DNA of 64,000 nt, from assembly GCA_902793995.1 (NCBI GenBank), contig CADBFP010000006.1, forward strand, positions 1 through 64,000, read 5' to 3'. The position numbers and the translations under genes were made by a program. Numbering within the stretch: position 1 is the first letter of the stretch; every line of letters begins with the position of its first letter. The notes beneath the pieces are model-generated. The model saw only the letters and a program-made list of their open reading frames with translations, did not search any database and had not been told where the DNA came from. The DNA comes from an uncultured Lachnospiraceae bacterium. GTDB lineage: Bacteria; Bacillota; Clostridia; Lachnospirales; Lachnospiraceae. Positions 16,608 to 25,390 of the stretch are shown piece by piece.

Positions 16608-17258
16608 TTATTCCTGCTCATCTTTCGTCTCCGGAAGACCGATGCCCAGAGCTTCCTTGGCCAGTTTATCCGCCAAATCGTTGTAATGATTATGGGAATG
16701 GCCCTTCACCTTCATAAAACAGACCTGCAGCCGTCCTGAAAGTCCCTGAAAATAAGCCCGGTAGGCCTGGGTGGCAGGCTTATTGGCTTTCCATTCCCCG
16801 CTGCACCAATGGCAGATGCCGGCATAGTCATAATAAAGATAAAGGGTTTCTGCCCCCTGGGCCAGGGCATACTCCATGGCAGCCATGGCGCCGCGGATTT
16901 CTCCCGCCACATTCCGCATGGCGGCGGCTTCCGGGTCTGAAAACTTCTCCTGAAAACAGAGCTCTTCCCCTTCCTGCAACACCACCATGCCGTAGGAATA
17001 CTCCCCGGTATCCGCCCGGAAGGATCCGTCCACATAGATTTCCAGAAAAGAACCCTCTGCCCCGTCCGGGGGGCAGAGGGAAGGATTGGCAGCTCCGGCA
17101 GGCTCGCCTAAAAGCCAGGCCTGGGCCTCTTCCCGGGCGGCAAAGCTTTTGAATACCGCCCCGGGAAAGCCCATTACCTGTTCCTTGCACTGATCCCAGG
17201 AAGTAAAGATCCCGGTTTCCCGGCCGGCGCGGACTGCATAATATTTTTGCTTAGACAT
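16608..17258 (-). CDS. rnhA: Ribonuclease H with N-terminal viroplasmin domain
   Basis: A 216-residue type 1 RNase H that cleaves RNA in RNA-DNA hybrids. Residues 5-50 form a caulimovirus viroplasmin-like hybrid-binding domain (YYAVRAGRETGIFTSWDQC). The catalytic domain from about 72 has all four carboxylates: D in IYVDGSF, E in NVAGEIRGAM, D in LYYDYAGI and D in HNHYNDLADKLA. The ATG at 17256-17258 overlaps the upstream stop (TGATG), giving coupled translation; a TTG one codon earlier is less likely. It follows the cohesin gene and precedes xseA. Confidence 0.93.
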   Translation of the reverse strand: MSKQKYYAVRAGRETGIFTSWDQCKEQVMGFPGAVFKSFAAREEAQAWLLGEPAGAANPSLCPPDGAEGSFLEIYVDGSFRADTGEYSYGMVVLQEGEELCFQEKFSDPEAAAMRNVAGEIRGAMAAMEYALAQGAETLYLYYDYAGICHWCSGEWKANKPATQAYRAYFQGLSGRLQVCFMKVKGHSHNHYNDLADKLAKEALGIGLPETKDEQE

Positions 17259-19342
17259 CAATCCAGATCCTCGGGCTTGTGGTTCTGGAACAGCTCCTCG
17301 GTGCCGAAAAGATCGCCTTCCCCTTCCAGCCAGCTCTTATGGTCTGCCATGGCCGGGTTCTCTTCTGCGCCGTGTTCCAGCACCTTGTCCAGATCCTCCA
17401 CGGTCCAGGCTTCGGGCCCCGCCTGGAAGGCGGCTCCCAGCTCTTCCTGGCTCACATCCCGGAAGTGCTTTTCCCCTTCCGGCTCCGCCTCTTTGGCTTT
17501 CTCCTCCCCGGCTTTCGCTTTTCCGCCTGACTGGGAAGAAGCCGGAGCCGCGGCAGGGTGTGCGGCAGGTTTTTTAGGCTGCTTAGGTGCGTCCTCTTCC
17601 TCGTCCTTATCCTTCTTGCCGCCCACAACTTTGGCGATGGCATAAGCCCCTACGCCCAGAAGGCCTGCCGCTGCCGCCCAAATATACCAGGGGATACTCC
17701 CCAGAACAGAGCGGCTGGGAGCCGGAGCTTCCGTGGGCGGAGGCACCGTCTCTACGGTGGTGGGAGCCGGCGTGGTAACCGGCAGGGTGGTAGGGGCCTC
17801 CGTAGGCGCCTCGGTAGTGGGCTCCGTGGTGGGTTCCGTGGGAGCCTCGGTAGTAGGCTCCGTGGTGGGTTCCGTGGTGGGCTCTATCACCAGACCCATG
17901 CGCTGCAGGGTCTTCTGTTCCAAATCATATACATAAAACTCCGGCTCGCCGTCTTCCACCAACTGCGGAGCTTCCGTGGCTTCCGGATCCGGGGTTTCTC
18001 CTTCTGCGGTGCTGGGAGCTTCCGTGGTCTCCCCGGGTTCCGCTTCTTTCATTCGAACGCCGTAGAGGATATAGTGAGTAGGCTTCCGCACACCGGCGGG
18101 AAGCAAGGCTTCAAAGCTGCCCTCCGCCGTTTTGATTTCCCGCAGGGCATAGCCTTCCGGCAGGGCTTCCTCCTTCGGAATGGGCAGGATCTTAAAGAGC
18201 AGGGGAAGACCGCTTAAAAGCAAATCCTTTTCGTCCACTTCCGTGCTTTCGGCAGGGTCGCTGCTTTCCTCCGTAGGCTCTGTGCTTTCTTCCGTAGGTT
18301 CCGTGGTCTCCTCCGGGGCTTCCGTAGGGGCTTCCGTAGTAGCCGGGGTAGCCGCAGGCTCCGTAGGGGGCGTTGTCACGGGAGCGGCAGGCTGGGTAGG
18401 CGGCGTGCTGCTTTGCTGAGGCCAGGGGCGGTAAACCGTCACATAGTAGTCGTTGGTGGTTCTCCCGTCTTCTGCCGTCACGTGAACCCTGAAATTCGTT
18501 TCTCCGTAGGATAAATCGCGCAGATAGGGATTGAACCAGGCACTGGCCTTGGCGTCCTGCAGGACATAGGAAACCTCAAGGGAACGGACATCCGTAGGGA
18601 TTTCCATCCGATATTGGAAGGTGTTGGGATTAAAAGCGGGACTTAAAGTGCCGCCCCCCGTAAAAGAAAGGGAATTCAACAGGGCATTGGAAGAAGGAAC
18701 CCGCTGGGTAGGTTCCGTAGGAGGTTCCGTGGGATCCGGTTCATCCGTGGGGGCCTCGGTAGGGGGCTCCGTGGGGGCTTCCGTGGGAGGCTCTGTGGGG
18801 GCTTCCGTGGGGGGCTCCGTAGGCGGCTCCGTGGGAGGCTCTGTAGGGGGATTAGTAGGGGGATCTGTGGGAGGATCCGTAGGAGGTTCCGTCGTTTTAG
18901 GACTAATGACAACCCGGCCTTCATTCAGCGTGGCAATCGGTATGGGGTTTTCGTTTCCGTCGGACAAAGCGATAGAGGAAATCCCCACGGAAGCCGAGCC
19001 TTCCGCGATGGCGCGGAAAATCAAAGTATAGGACATCTGATGAAGATCCGTGTCCATTGACATGGTAATCAAATGGATGGTGCTTCCTTCTAAATTGGGA
19101 TTTGTGTTTTCGGCCGTGCAGCCCACATACTCCAAACGATTCCCATCAAAAAACACAATAATGTTTCCCACATTAAAGGGTTCGGAAACGGAAAGGGTAA
19201 CAGCCACTTCTTCCCCTACCGTACAAGTGGTGGAAGACACCGCGGCTGTTCCTCCATCGGCCCGCACCGGAAGGATCAGAAGGAGCCCCGCCAAAAGCAG
19301 AACCCATACTGCCAATTTCTTTTGCACTTTGCTTCGTATCAT
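17258..19342 (-). CDS. Membrane-anchored cohesin-domain protein
   Basis: About 694 residues. A signal peptide (AVWVLLLAGLLLILPVRA) is followed by a cohesin-like beta-sandwich at about 35-148 (GEEVAVTLSVSE, FFDGNRLEYVG, LIFRAIAEGSASVGISSIAL). Then come a PTEPPTEAPT linker, a cadherin-like beta-sandwich (about 219-306, LSFTGGGTLSPAFNPNTFQY), more Thr/Pro/Glu linkers, a transmembrane helix at about 551-572 (WYIWAAAAGLLGVGAYAIA) and a charged cytoplasmic tail of some 120 residues. The gene lies 12 bp after a dockerin-encoding gene. ATG at 19342 has GGAGG eight bases upstream; GTG at 19345 is the alternative. I infer a membrane scaffold for the neighbouring dockerin enzyme. Confidence 0.82.
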   Translation of the reverse strand: MIRSKVQKKLAVWVLLLAGLLLILPVRADGGTAAVSSTTCTVGEEVAVTLSVSEPFNVGNIIVFFDGNRLEYVGCTAENTNPNLEGSTIHLITMSMDTDLHQMSYTLIFRAIAEGSASVGISSIALSDGNENPIPIATLNEGRVVISPKTTEPPTDPPTDPPTNPPTEPPTEPPTEPPTEAPTEPPTEAPTEPPTEAPTDEPDPTEPPTEPTQRVPSSNALLNSLSFTGGGTLSPAFNPNTFQYRMEIPTDVRSLEVSYVLQDAKASAWFNPYLRDLSYGETNFRVHVTAEDGRTTNDYYVTVYRPWPQQSSTPPTQPAAPVTTPPTEPAATPATTEAPTEAPEETTEPTEESTEPTEESSDPAESTEVDEKDLLLSGLPLLFKILPIPKEEALPEGYALREIKTAEGSFEALLPAGVRKPTHYILYGVRMKEAEPGETTEAPSTAEGETPDPEATEAPQLVEDGEPEFYVYDLEQKTLQRMGLVIEPTTEPTTEPTTEAPTEPTTEPTTEAPTEAPTTLPVTTPAPTTVETVPPPTEAPAPSRSVLGSIPWYIWAAAAGLLGVGAYAIAKVVGGKKDKDEEEDAPKQPKKPAAHPAAAPASSQSGGKAKAGEEKAKEAEPEGEKHFRDVSQEELGAAFQAGPEAWTVEDLDKVLEHGAEENPAMADHKSWLEGEGDLFGTEELFQNHKPEDLD
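18697..18896 (-). repeat. PT-rich linker tandem repeat
   Basis: The minus strand encodes about 20 tandem copies of a PTEP/PTEA/PTDP unit as degenerate 12-base repeats, linking the cohesin and cadherin-like domains. A shorter, related array lies at 17785-17890 in the same gene. Such arrays can change length by slippage. Confidence 0.75.
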
Positions 19343-19354
19343 CACAGAAGCCTC

Positions 19355-21637
19355 CTACTGTTCAATTTCTGCATAGCGAATAATGCTGTTGCGAATCCCT
19401 ACCAGGTCAAAAATATCTACCGTCCCATTCCGATCCACGTCTGCTGCCAAAAAATCCCGACCGCTTAACTCATCCCCTTGGACACGGATAATATGATTCC
19501 GCACCCCTACCAAGTCAAAGATATCAATGGTTCCATTTCCATTCACATCCCCGTAAATCAGGCAGGTAGCGGTAAAATACAGGGCCCCGTTCGGCGCATA
19601 AATCCGCAGCCGGTCTCCGCTTTTTACCAAATCCCCTTCCGCTTTCGCCTTGCCCTTGGCATCCAGCAGTTTATAGCTGGCGCCAGGCTGAAGCTGCAGC
19701 AGCTTGCCGAAGTCCCTGGCCTGGGTGCCTGGCGCAATGCCGCTCCAATAGCCGCCGTCGCTGTGGGCGCAGCCGGTGGTAAAGACCAGGCTTTCCTTCT
19801 CCCCGTTAAAGATATTAACGCTGTATCTCCGGGCATCCCCGTTGGCAGCCGTCACCGTCAGGGAGATTTTGTTTTCCCCCTCCTGCAGTGCCAGCTTTCC
19901 GGCCCCCTCTACCCTGGCTCCTGCATCAATGGGAACCGCACTCAGATTGATGGCGCTGCTCTTTACGGCAATCTTGTAGGAAGTGCCGTCCACCGTAACG
20001 GAAGGATTCAGAACCGTATGGCTGGCCTTCAGGCTGGCCAGGCGGTTGTTGGGGTTCAGATTCTCTTTGGCGTTTTCATCCCAGCTGGGCTGGGGCGAAG
20101 GGGATTCCGGCATATTTTGGTACACCGGGATATCAAAGCGCAGCACCTGATTCCGGGCCACGCCGTCATAGGCCAGAGACAAATGCCGGGACTCGGAATA
20201 AGCCCCCATAATATTGGTCATATACTGATGCCAGTAAATGCCGTTGGCCACATTAAAGCGTTTGTAATACAGGGTGTGCTGCCCCACCAGCAGGTAGTTA
20301 TAGGCATGGTACATAGCCCCGCCTTTAATGGCCTTCTCCCGGGTGTTCCAGGGCCGGTTATAGTCCGTATTGCCGTTGTCCTGGCCTTCCGCAAACCAAA
20401 GGCCCACATCATTGGCATCCATCCCCATCATGGTGTAGGCATAGACATTGAAATAGTTGTAGAGCCCCTTTAAGGGAATGCCTCCCGGAGAAATGGTGGG
20501 GCTGTCCCCCCGTATGCTTTTGCTGGTGCCCGCCAGGCCGATTTCCTGCTTAATGGAAGCCGCCAGATAGTAAGGGCTCACGCCCAGTTCCTTCCCCACC
20601 TCATGGAGCAATTCCGGATAGGAAAAAGACTCGCCGTACACATGAGCTCCATCCTCCATAAAAGTGCCCTGCACAATGGAGCGGCCCCCCGCCACGGTCT
20701 GGTTATCGTCATAAAGGAGGTTCAGGAACTGGAAAATCCCGTCCTCCTGCAGGAAGTTCCGGGGATCCAGGTAATAGCCCACCAGATTATCCGAGGCCAG
20801 GGTCCAGGAGGGGCCGTCGTATATGGTTTTAAAGTCGTTGGCCCCGTAGTCGAAATTGTCATGTTTTAAGGACTTATAGGAATTGGGCCAGGTATAGTTA
20901 TGAATCAGGGCAATACCCAGATGATGGGGCGGATTCGCCTCCTCATACAGGGAAGTCCACCAGTCCAGGCCCGTGTCCGTGGCCTTAAAGAGCCAGTTGG
21001 GATACTGGGCGTGCAGGGCCTTCAAAGAAGGAATATAGGACTCCGGAAAGCCCATCAAACGCAGATAGTTGGCATAAATATCCCCTTTGGCTGACAGGGT
21101 GACGGAGCGGCACATAGTGGCGGCCATATAGCCGGTGGCGCTGTCCTCTTCCCCCACGGCCTCCACTTCATACCAGGTGGAGCCGTCCGAAGCTTTCCGG
21201 ACCCCGCTTTGCCTTAATACCTGATCTTTCCGGGCCACGGCGATGATATCATGCTCCACCCCCGCATCCGCCCGGATGTTCACCGAAGGCTGCTCCACGA
21301 TCACCAGCTTCTGATCCTCTGTAATCCCGTCAAAATCGTAGGGCAAAAACAGCTGGGCGAAGGGTTCCTTTATCTCCGGCGTCTCCGTCTCGGTTTCGGT
21401 TTCCGTCTCCGTCTCACTCTCCGCCTCGGTGGACTTTTCACTGCCCTGGTCAGCCTTGGTGGTCTTTCCCGCCTTGGTGGTTTTGGAAACAGTCTTGCTT
21501 TCCGTGGCCGCTGCAGAGCTTTCCACCGCCCGGGCGGTCATGGCAGGCAGGATCAGGCAAAAAGCAAACAAGAGCGCCAGACATAACGCTCCGCCCAATC
21601 CCGTATTCCACCAAGTCTTCCGGTCTTTCAAGCGCAT
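19355..21637 (-). CDS. Secreted cell-wall glucosaminidase-like protein with C-terminal dockerin
   Basis: About 760 residues. A basic start and hydrophobic segment (ALCLALLFAFCLILPAMTARA) form a signal peptide or anchor. A Ser/Thr/Glu-rich spacer leads to an SH3-like region (VNIRADAGVEHDIIAVARKD). The central domain resembles LytD/GH73-type N-acetylglucosaminidases (YPNWLFKATDTGLDWW, YLAASIKQEIGLAG with a candidate catalytic Glu, GLYNYFNVYAY). A cadherin-like sandwich follows. The last 65 residues are a type I dockerin with two Ca-binding repeats, DVNGNGTIDIFDLVGVRNHI and DVDRNGTVDIFDLVGIRNSI. The ATG at 21637 (after AGAAGGGGG) is preferred to an upstream TTG. It probably remodels peptidoglycan and docks to the adjacent cohesin protein. 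Confidence 0.85.
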   Translation of the reverse strand: MRLKDRKTWWNTGLGGALCLALLFAFCLILPAMTARAVESSAAATESKTVSKTTKAGKTTKADQGSEKSTEAESETETETETETETPEIKEPFAQLFLPYDFDGITEDQKLVIVEQPSVNIRADAGVEHDIIAVARKDQVLRQSGVRKASDGSTWYEVEAVGEEDSATGYMAATMCRSVTLSAKGDIYANYLRLMGFPESYIPSLKALHAQYPNWLFKATDTGLDWWTSLYEEANPPHHLGIALIHNYTWPNSYKSLKHDNFDYGANDFKTIYDGPSWTLASDNLVGYYLDPRNFLQEDGIFQFLNLLYDDNQTVAGGRSIVQGTFMEDGAHVYGESFSYPELLHEVGKELGVSPYYLAASIKQEIGLAGTSKSIRGDSPTISPGGIPLKGLYNYFNVYAYTMMGMDANDVGLWFAEGQDNGNTDYNRPWNTREKAIKGGAMYHAYNYLLVGQHTLYYKRFNVANGIYWHQYMTNIMGAYSESRHLSLAYDGVARNQVLRFDIPVYQNMPESPSPQPSWDENAKENLNPNNRLASLKASHTVLNPSVTVDGTSYKIAVKSSAINLSAVPIDAGARVEGAGKLALQEGENKISLTVTAANGDARRYSVNIFNGEKESLVFTTGCAHSDGGYWSGIAPGTQARDFGKLLQLQPGASYKLLDAKGKAKAEGDLVKSGDRLRIYAPNGALYFTATCLIYGDVNGNGTIDIFDLVGVRNHIIRVQGDELSGRDFLAADVDRNGTVDIFDLVGIRNSIIRYAEIEQ

Positions 21638-21709
21638 CCCCCTTCTGATAAGCAAAAGGAGGGTCCCCTGAGCGAGGCCCTTTTACTCCCTTTCATGAAC
21701 GCTTAAAAA

Positions 21710-22024
21710 TCAACCCACCTCCGTAGGCTTTTCAATCTGCACAATCGCCTGTTTCTGCATGGGAATACGGCAGTTCTTGTTGTTGCCGAACTCTACGATA
21801 ACCGTATCCTCCGTCATATCGATAATCACCCCATAGAAGCCGGCGGTGGTCATCACGCTGTCGCCGATTTCCATACTGCTCATCAGCTCCGCCTGTTCTC
21901 TCCGCTGCTTTTTCTGAGGCTTGATAATCATAAAATACATCATGGCGCCGATCAGCACCACATAAACCAGGATAATCCAGGTGCCGCCGCCTTCACCGCC
22001 TAAAGCCGGTAATAAAGCTCTCAT
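21710..22024 (-). CDS. yajC: Preprotein translocase subunit YajC
   Basis: A 104-residue accessory protein of the SecDF-YajC complex. One transmembrane helix (WIILVYVVLIGAMMYFMII, about 15-34) is followed by the diagnostic KPQKKQRREQAELMSSM and GDSVMTTAGFYGVI. The ATG at 22024, preceded by AGAAGGAGTAAGTGT, is chosen over an upstream ATG that would add 32 residues overlapping tgt. Located 16 bp after tgt, the common tgt-yajC arrangement. Confidence 0.96.
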   Translation of the reverse strand: MRALLPALGGEGGGTWIILVYVVLIGAMMYFMIIKPQKKQRREQAELMSSMEIGDSVMTTAGFYGVIIDMTEDTVIVEFGNNKNCRIPMQKQAIVQIEKPTEVG

Positions 22025-22040
22025 ACACTTACTCCTTCTC

Positions 22041-23207
22041 TTATTCTGCCCTTTCCCGGGCCTTCTGTTCCCGCGCCCCTTCCGCAAGGCCCTGCAGCAT
22101 GCTTTTTTTGTAAGCTGCAAAGTCCCCCGTTTCCAGGGCGGCGCGAATCTTACCCATCATTGTATTATAAAAATACAAATTATGCAAGACACAAAGTCGC
22201 ATCCCCAACATTTCCCCTGCCTTCAGCAAATGGCGGATATAGGCCCGGCTGTAGTGGCGGCAGGCGGGGCAGCCGCAGCCCTCTTCTATGGGGGCCGTAT
22301 CCTTTTCATAAGCCTTGTTGAAGAGGTTCAGTTTTCCCCGATTGGTATAAACATGGCCGTGGCGCCCGTTCCGGCTGGGATACACGCAGTCAAAGAAATC
22401 GACGCCCCGCTCCACCGCCTCCAAAATATTGGCCGGGGTCCCCACTCCCATTAAGTAAGTGGGCTTATCCTGAGGCAAATGGGGCACCACCTCATCCAGG
22501 ATATGATACATTTCCTCATGGCTCTCCCCCACCGCCAGGCCGCCTACCGCATAGCCCGGCAGCCCCAGCGCAGCGATTTCCTGGGCATGGCGGATGCGAA
22601 TGTCCGCATAAACACCCCCTTGGTTGATGCCGAAAAGCAGCTGCTGCCGGTTTAAGGTTTCCGGCAGACTGTTCAGGCGTTCCATCTCCTTCTGACAGCG
22701 GACCAGCCAGCGGGTGGTGCGGTCCACGCTTTTTTCCACATAGTCCCGGGGGGAGGGGTTTTCGATGCATTCATCAAAAGCCATGGCAATGGTGGAAGCC
22801 AGATGGGACTGGATCCGCATGCTTTCCTCTGGCCCCATAAAAATCAGGCGGCCGTCCACATGGGAATGGAACTTGACCCCTTCTTCTTTGATTTTCCTCA
22901 ACCCCGCCAGGGAAAAGACCTGAAAGCCGCCGGAATCCGTGAGGATGGGCCGGTCCCAGTTCATAAAGGCATGAAGCCCTCCCAGGTCCCGGATCAGTTC
23001 GTCTCCGGGCCGCACATGGAGGTGGTAGGTGTTGGAAAGCTGCACCTGGCAGCCGATTTCTTTTAAGTCCATGGTGGATACCGCGCCCTTAATGGCGGCG
23101 GCGGTGCCCACATTCATAAACACCGGTGTCTCGATGACACCGTGCACCGTTTCCAGCCGGCCCCGCTTGGCCCGGCCTTCGGTTTTAAGCAATGTATATT
23201 TTGACAT
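22041..23207 (-). CDS. tgt: tRNA-guanine transglycosylase (queuosine)
   Basis: A 388-residue TIM-barrel enzyme exchanging G34 for preQ1 in tRNAs with GUN anticodons. Substrate and catalytic segments: NTYHLHVRPG, ILTDSGGFQVFSL (Asp), QGGVYADIR, GGLAVGE and FFDCVYPSRNGRHG (nucleophilic Asp). The zinc site is CGCPACRHYSRAYIRHL with a later His in VLHNLYFYN. The ATG at 23207 gives the normal length. The frame stays open upstream to 23606, but that part translates a palindromic repeat and antisense of the next gene and is not coding. Confidence 0.97.
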   Translation of the reverse strand: MSKYTLLKTEGRAKRGRLETVHGVIETPVFMNVGTAAAIKGAVSTMDLKEIGCQVQLSNTYHLHVRPGDELIRDLGGLHAFMNWDRPILTDSGGFQVFSLAGLRKIKEEGVKFHSHVDGRLIFMGPEESMRIQSHLASTIAMAFDECIENPSPRDYVEKSVDRTTRWLVRCQKEMERLNSLPETLNRQQLLFGINQGGVYADIRIRHAQEIAALGLPGYAVGGLAVGESHEEMYHILDEVVPHLPQDKPTYLMGVGTPANILEAVERGVDFFDCVYPSRNGRHGHVYTNRGKLNLFNKAYEKDTAPIEEGCGCPACRHYSRAYIRHLLKAGEMLGMRLCVLHNLYFYNTMMGKIRAALETGDFAAYKKSMLQGLAEGAREQKARERAE

Positions 23208-23220
23208 ATATAAGTTCCTT

Positions 23221-23318
23221 CGTAGGAGCGGCCGCCCGCCTATTCCGTAGGGGCGGCCGCGGTCCCTGAGCGATGCCCTGAGCTTGTCGAAGGGCCTGTC
23301 GAAGGGTTCGGCCGCCCG
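23221..23318. repeat. Composite dispersed repeat between tgt and patB
   Basis: Contains CGTAGGAGCGGCCGCCCGCC, then CCGTAGGGGCGGCCGC, then a CCCTGAGC...GTCGAAGGG palindrome core and a final GGCCGCCCGC. The CCCTGAGCTTGTCGAAGGG type also occurs at 31.2 kb. It looks like nested or stacked insertion of two repeat families upstream of tgt. Confidence 0.75.
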
Positions 23319-23320
23319 CT

Positions 23321-24475
23321 TTATGCCAGGGATTTCACCCCTTTTACCAAGCGATCCAGCCCCTCTTCCAATGTAGCCCGGGGACAGGCCAGATTGATGC
23401 GGAGGAAGCCCTTTCCGGCCTCCCCGTATTCGCCGCCTGCGGTAACCATGAGCCCCGCCGCCTCTTCCAGATACGCCGCAATGGCCTCCCCCCCGCCCAA
23501 AGCGGAAACATCCAGCCATAAGAGATAGGTAGCCTCTGCCGGCACCGCATGGCACCTGGGCAATTCCCGGAGAAGCCTTTCCTCTGCTATCCGCCGGTTT
23601 TCCCACAAATAGGCCCGCAGTTCCTCCAGCCAGGGCTCTCCTTTTTCAAAAGCCGCCACGGCGCCTTCGCAGGCAAAGGCATTGGGCTCCGCCACCTCAT
23701 CCGTATTGATGGCCCGCCAGGCCTTATGCCGCAGGAAAGGATCCGCCGCCGCTATAGCGGCGGTTTGCAGTCCCGCCAGATTGAAGGTTTTGGTGGGAGC
23801 CAGACAGCTGATGCTCACCCGGCGGCAGGCATCGGAAACGGAGGCGAAGGGAATATACGCCTTTCCCGGAGCCGTCAAATCGCAGTGAATTTCGTCGGAA
23901 ATTACGGTCACATGGTACTGATCCGCCAATTCCCCTACCCGGGCAAGGCTCTCCCTGTCCCAGATGCGCCCCACGGGATTGTGGGGGTTGCAGAGAATCA
24001 TCAAATTGGTTTGAGGATCCGCCATTTTTTCTTCCAGATCCGCCAGATCCATGCGGTAAGCGCCCTTTTCGTAAATCAAAGGGCTCTCCGCTACCCGGCA
24101 GCCGTTATTCAGGATGCTGTTGAAAAAGATATTGTAGACCGGCGTCTGGATCAGCACCTTCTCGTTGGGGGTGGTGAGCTTGCGCACCAGGGAGGAAACC
24201 GCCGGAACGATGCCCGTCACGAACATCAGCCAGTCCTTTTCCAATTTCAGGCCGTGGCGCCGCTCCCACCAGTTTTGGTAAGCGGCATACCAGGCCTCCG
24301 GCACCTCCGTATAGCCGAAAATACCGTGTTCCAGTCTTTTTTTCAGGGCCTCCCGGATGGGCGGCGCCGCTTCAAAATCCATATCCGCCACCCACATGGG
24401 AAGGACGCCTTCCGGCACATTCCATTTCATGCTGTCCCAGGGACGGCGGTCAATGATTCTGTCAAAATCAACCAT
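23321..24475 (-). CDS. patB: MalY/PatB-type cystathionine beta-lyase / aminotransferase
   Basis: A 384-residue fold-type I PLP enzyme. Family features include the opening DFDRIIDRRPWDSMKW, LPMWVADMDFEAAPPI, GIFGYTEVPEAWY, FVTGIVPAVSSLVRK, LCNPHNPVGRIWDRE, VISDEIHCDLTAPG and the Schiff-base Lys in APTKTFNLAGLQ. The PatB/MalY group cleaves cystathionine or other cysteine-S-conjugates to pyruvate, ammonia and a thiol. The ATG at 24475 (AGG six to seven bases upstream) gives the usual N-terminus. It begins 8 bp after the DUF3737 gene stop, in the same direction. Substrate remains uncertain. Confidence 0.93.
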   Translation of the reverse strand: MVDFDRIIDRRPWDSMKWNVPEGVLPMWVADMDFEAAPPIREALKKRLEHGIFGYTEVPEAWYAAYQNWWERRHGLKLEKDWLMFVTGIVPAVSSLVRKLTTPNEKVLIQTPVYNIFFNSILNNGCRVAESPLIYEKGAYRMDLADLEEKMADPQTNLMILCNPHNPVGRIWDRESLARVGELADQYHVTVISDEIHCDLTAPGKAYIPFASVSDACRRVSISCLAPTKTFNLAGLQTAAIAAADPFLRHKAWRAINTDEVAEPNAFACEGAVAAFEKGEPWLEELRAYLWENRRIAEERLLRELPRCHAVPAEATYLLWLDVSALGGGEAIAAYLEEAAGLMVTAGGEYGEAGKGFLRINLACPRATLEEGLDRLVKGVKSLA

Positions 24476-24483
24476 ACGCGATC

Positions 24484-25362
24484 CTACCTCATCCATTCCG
24501 GCCTGGTGGAGCAAATTTCAATATCCTTGCACACAATCTTCGTCTTTTCCGGATCGATCTTATCCGGCTCGATAATCAACTCGCCGATTTCTTTGGCGGT
24601 GATGCTGCCGGAGGAAGGATTGAACACGCTCTCGATCCGGCTGTCGATTTCCGCCTCCACGGAGGAATACTCAAAGGCCAGGGTGGTGTTGATCAGCTTG
24701 CAGTTCTTCATCACCAGGTTTTTCACATAGCACATCCCCTGCAGGCTCTCGATAGTGCAGTTGATCAGGGTCAGGTTTTTGGCGTTCCAGCCCAAATACT
24801 CCCCGGCGATGAAGGAATCATACACCGTCACGTTTTCCGTATTCCAGAAGGCGTCCTTGGTGAGCATACGGGAATTGCGGATCACCACATCCTCCGCCCC
24901 GTCAAAGGCATAATTGCCGTCCAGAATCAGGCCGTCTATCTCCATTTCCTCGCTGTTCATGGCAAAGTAGGGAGCGCCGGTGGCGGTGACATTTTTCAGT
25001 TTTACCCCCTCGCATTCCCAAAGGGTTTCCAGGGCATTGGTAAAGCTCACATCCGTCAGGCTGACATCCTCGCAGCGGCGGAAGTTTTTTGGCGCCTGAA
25101 TCACCGAATTCTTCACGCTAATATGCTCCGTATACCACACCCCGGCCCGGGCCATTTCAAACCAGGTGGAGTCCTTGATCTTTACGTCTTTACAATACCA
25201 AAGGGGGTACTTCCACTGAAAAAGGCTGTTTTTTATGTCCAGATTCCGGCCTTCCTTTAGGGGAGACTCCCCTTCCGCAAATACGCAGCTGTCTATTTTC
25301 AGATCCCGGGCGGCAAAGAGGGCTCGCTCCCCTTTATAGATTATTTCTTTCACCGTTTTCAT
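24484..25362 (-). CDS. DUF3737 family beta-helix protein
   Basis: A 292-residue cytoplasmic protein with many short, regularly spaced strands (KNSLFQWKYPLWYC, VKIKDSTWFEMARAGVWY, RRCEDVSLTDVSFTNALETLW). This is the pattern of the DUF3737 right-handed beta-helix family, common in gut Firmicutes. No catalytic residues can be named. The start is the ATG at 25362, six bases after GAGG; an ATG at 25392 lies within the -10 box and cannot be used with this promoter. It precedes patB in a two-gene unit. Confidence 0.85.
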   Translation of the reverse strand: MKTVKEIIYKGERALFAARDLKIDSCVFAEGESPLKEGRNLDIKNSLFQWKYPLWYCKDVKIKDSTWFEMARAGVWYTEHISVKNSVIQAPKNFRRCEDVSLTDVSFTNALETLWECEGVKLKNVTATGAPYFAMNSEEMEIDGLILDGNYAFDGAEDVVIRNSRMLTKDAFWNTENVTVYDSFIAGEYLGWNAKNLTLINCTIESLQGMCYVKNLVMKNCKLINTTLAFEYSSVEAEIDSRIESVFNPSSGSITAKEIGELIIEPDKIDPEKTKIVCKDIEICSTRPEWMR

Positions 25363-25390
25363 CATGTACCTCGGTTGTTTTTTTGTTTCC

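Noticed and set aside
17733..19031. Gly/Ser/Val-rich open frames on the plus strand
   Set aside because: They are the complement of the PT-rich linker repeats in the cohesin gene.
17258..21637. A cellulosome gene cluster
   Set aside because: There is one cohesin domain, one dockerin, and no glycoside hydrolase for plant polysaccharides. The dockerin is on a cell-wall hydrolase, so a cellulosome is not supported.
22041..23606. A 521-residue reading of tgt with a long N-terminal extension
   Set aside because: The extra 133 residues translate a palindromic repeat (giving RPFDRPFDKLRASLRDR) and the antisense of patB. A 388-residue protein from the ATG at 23207 has the standard length and N-terminus.
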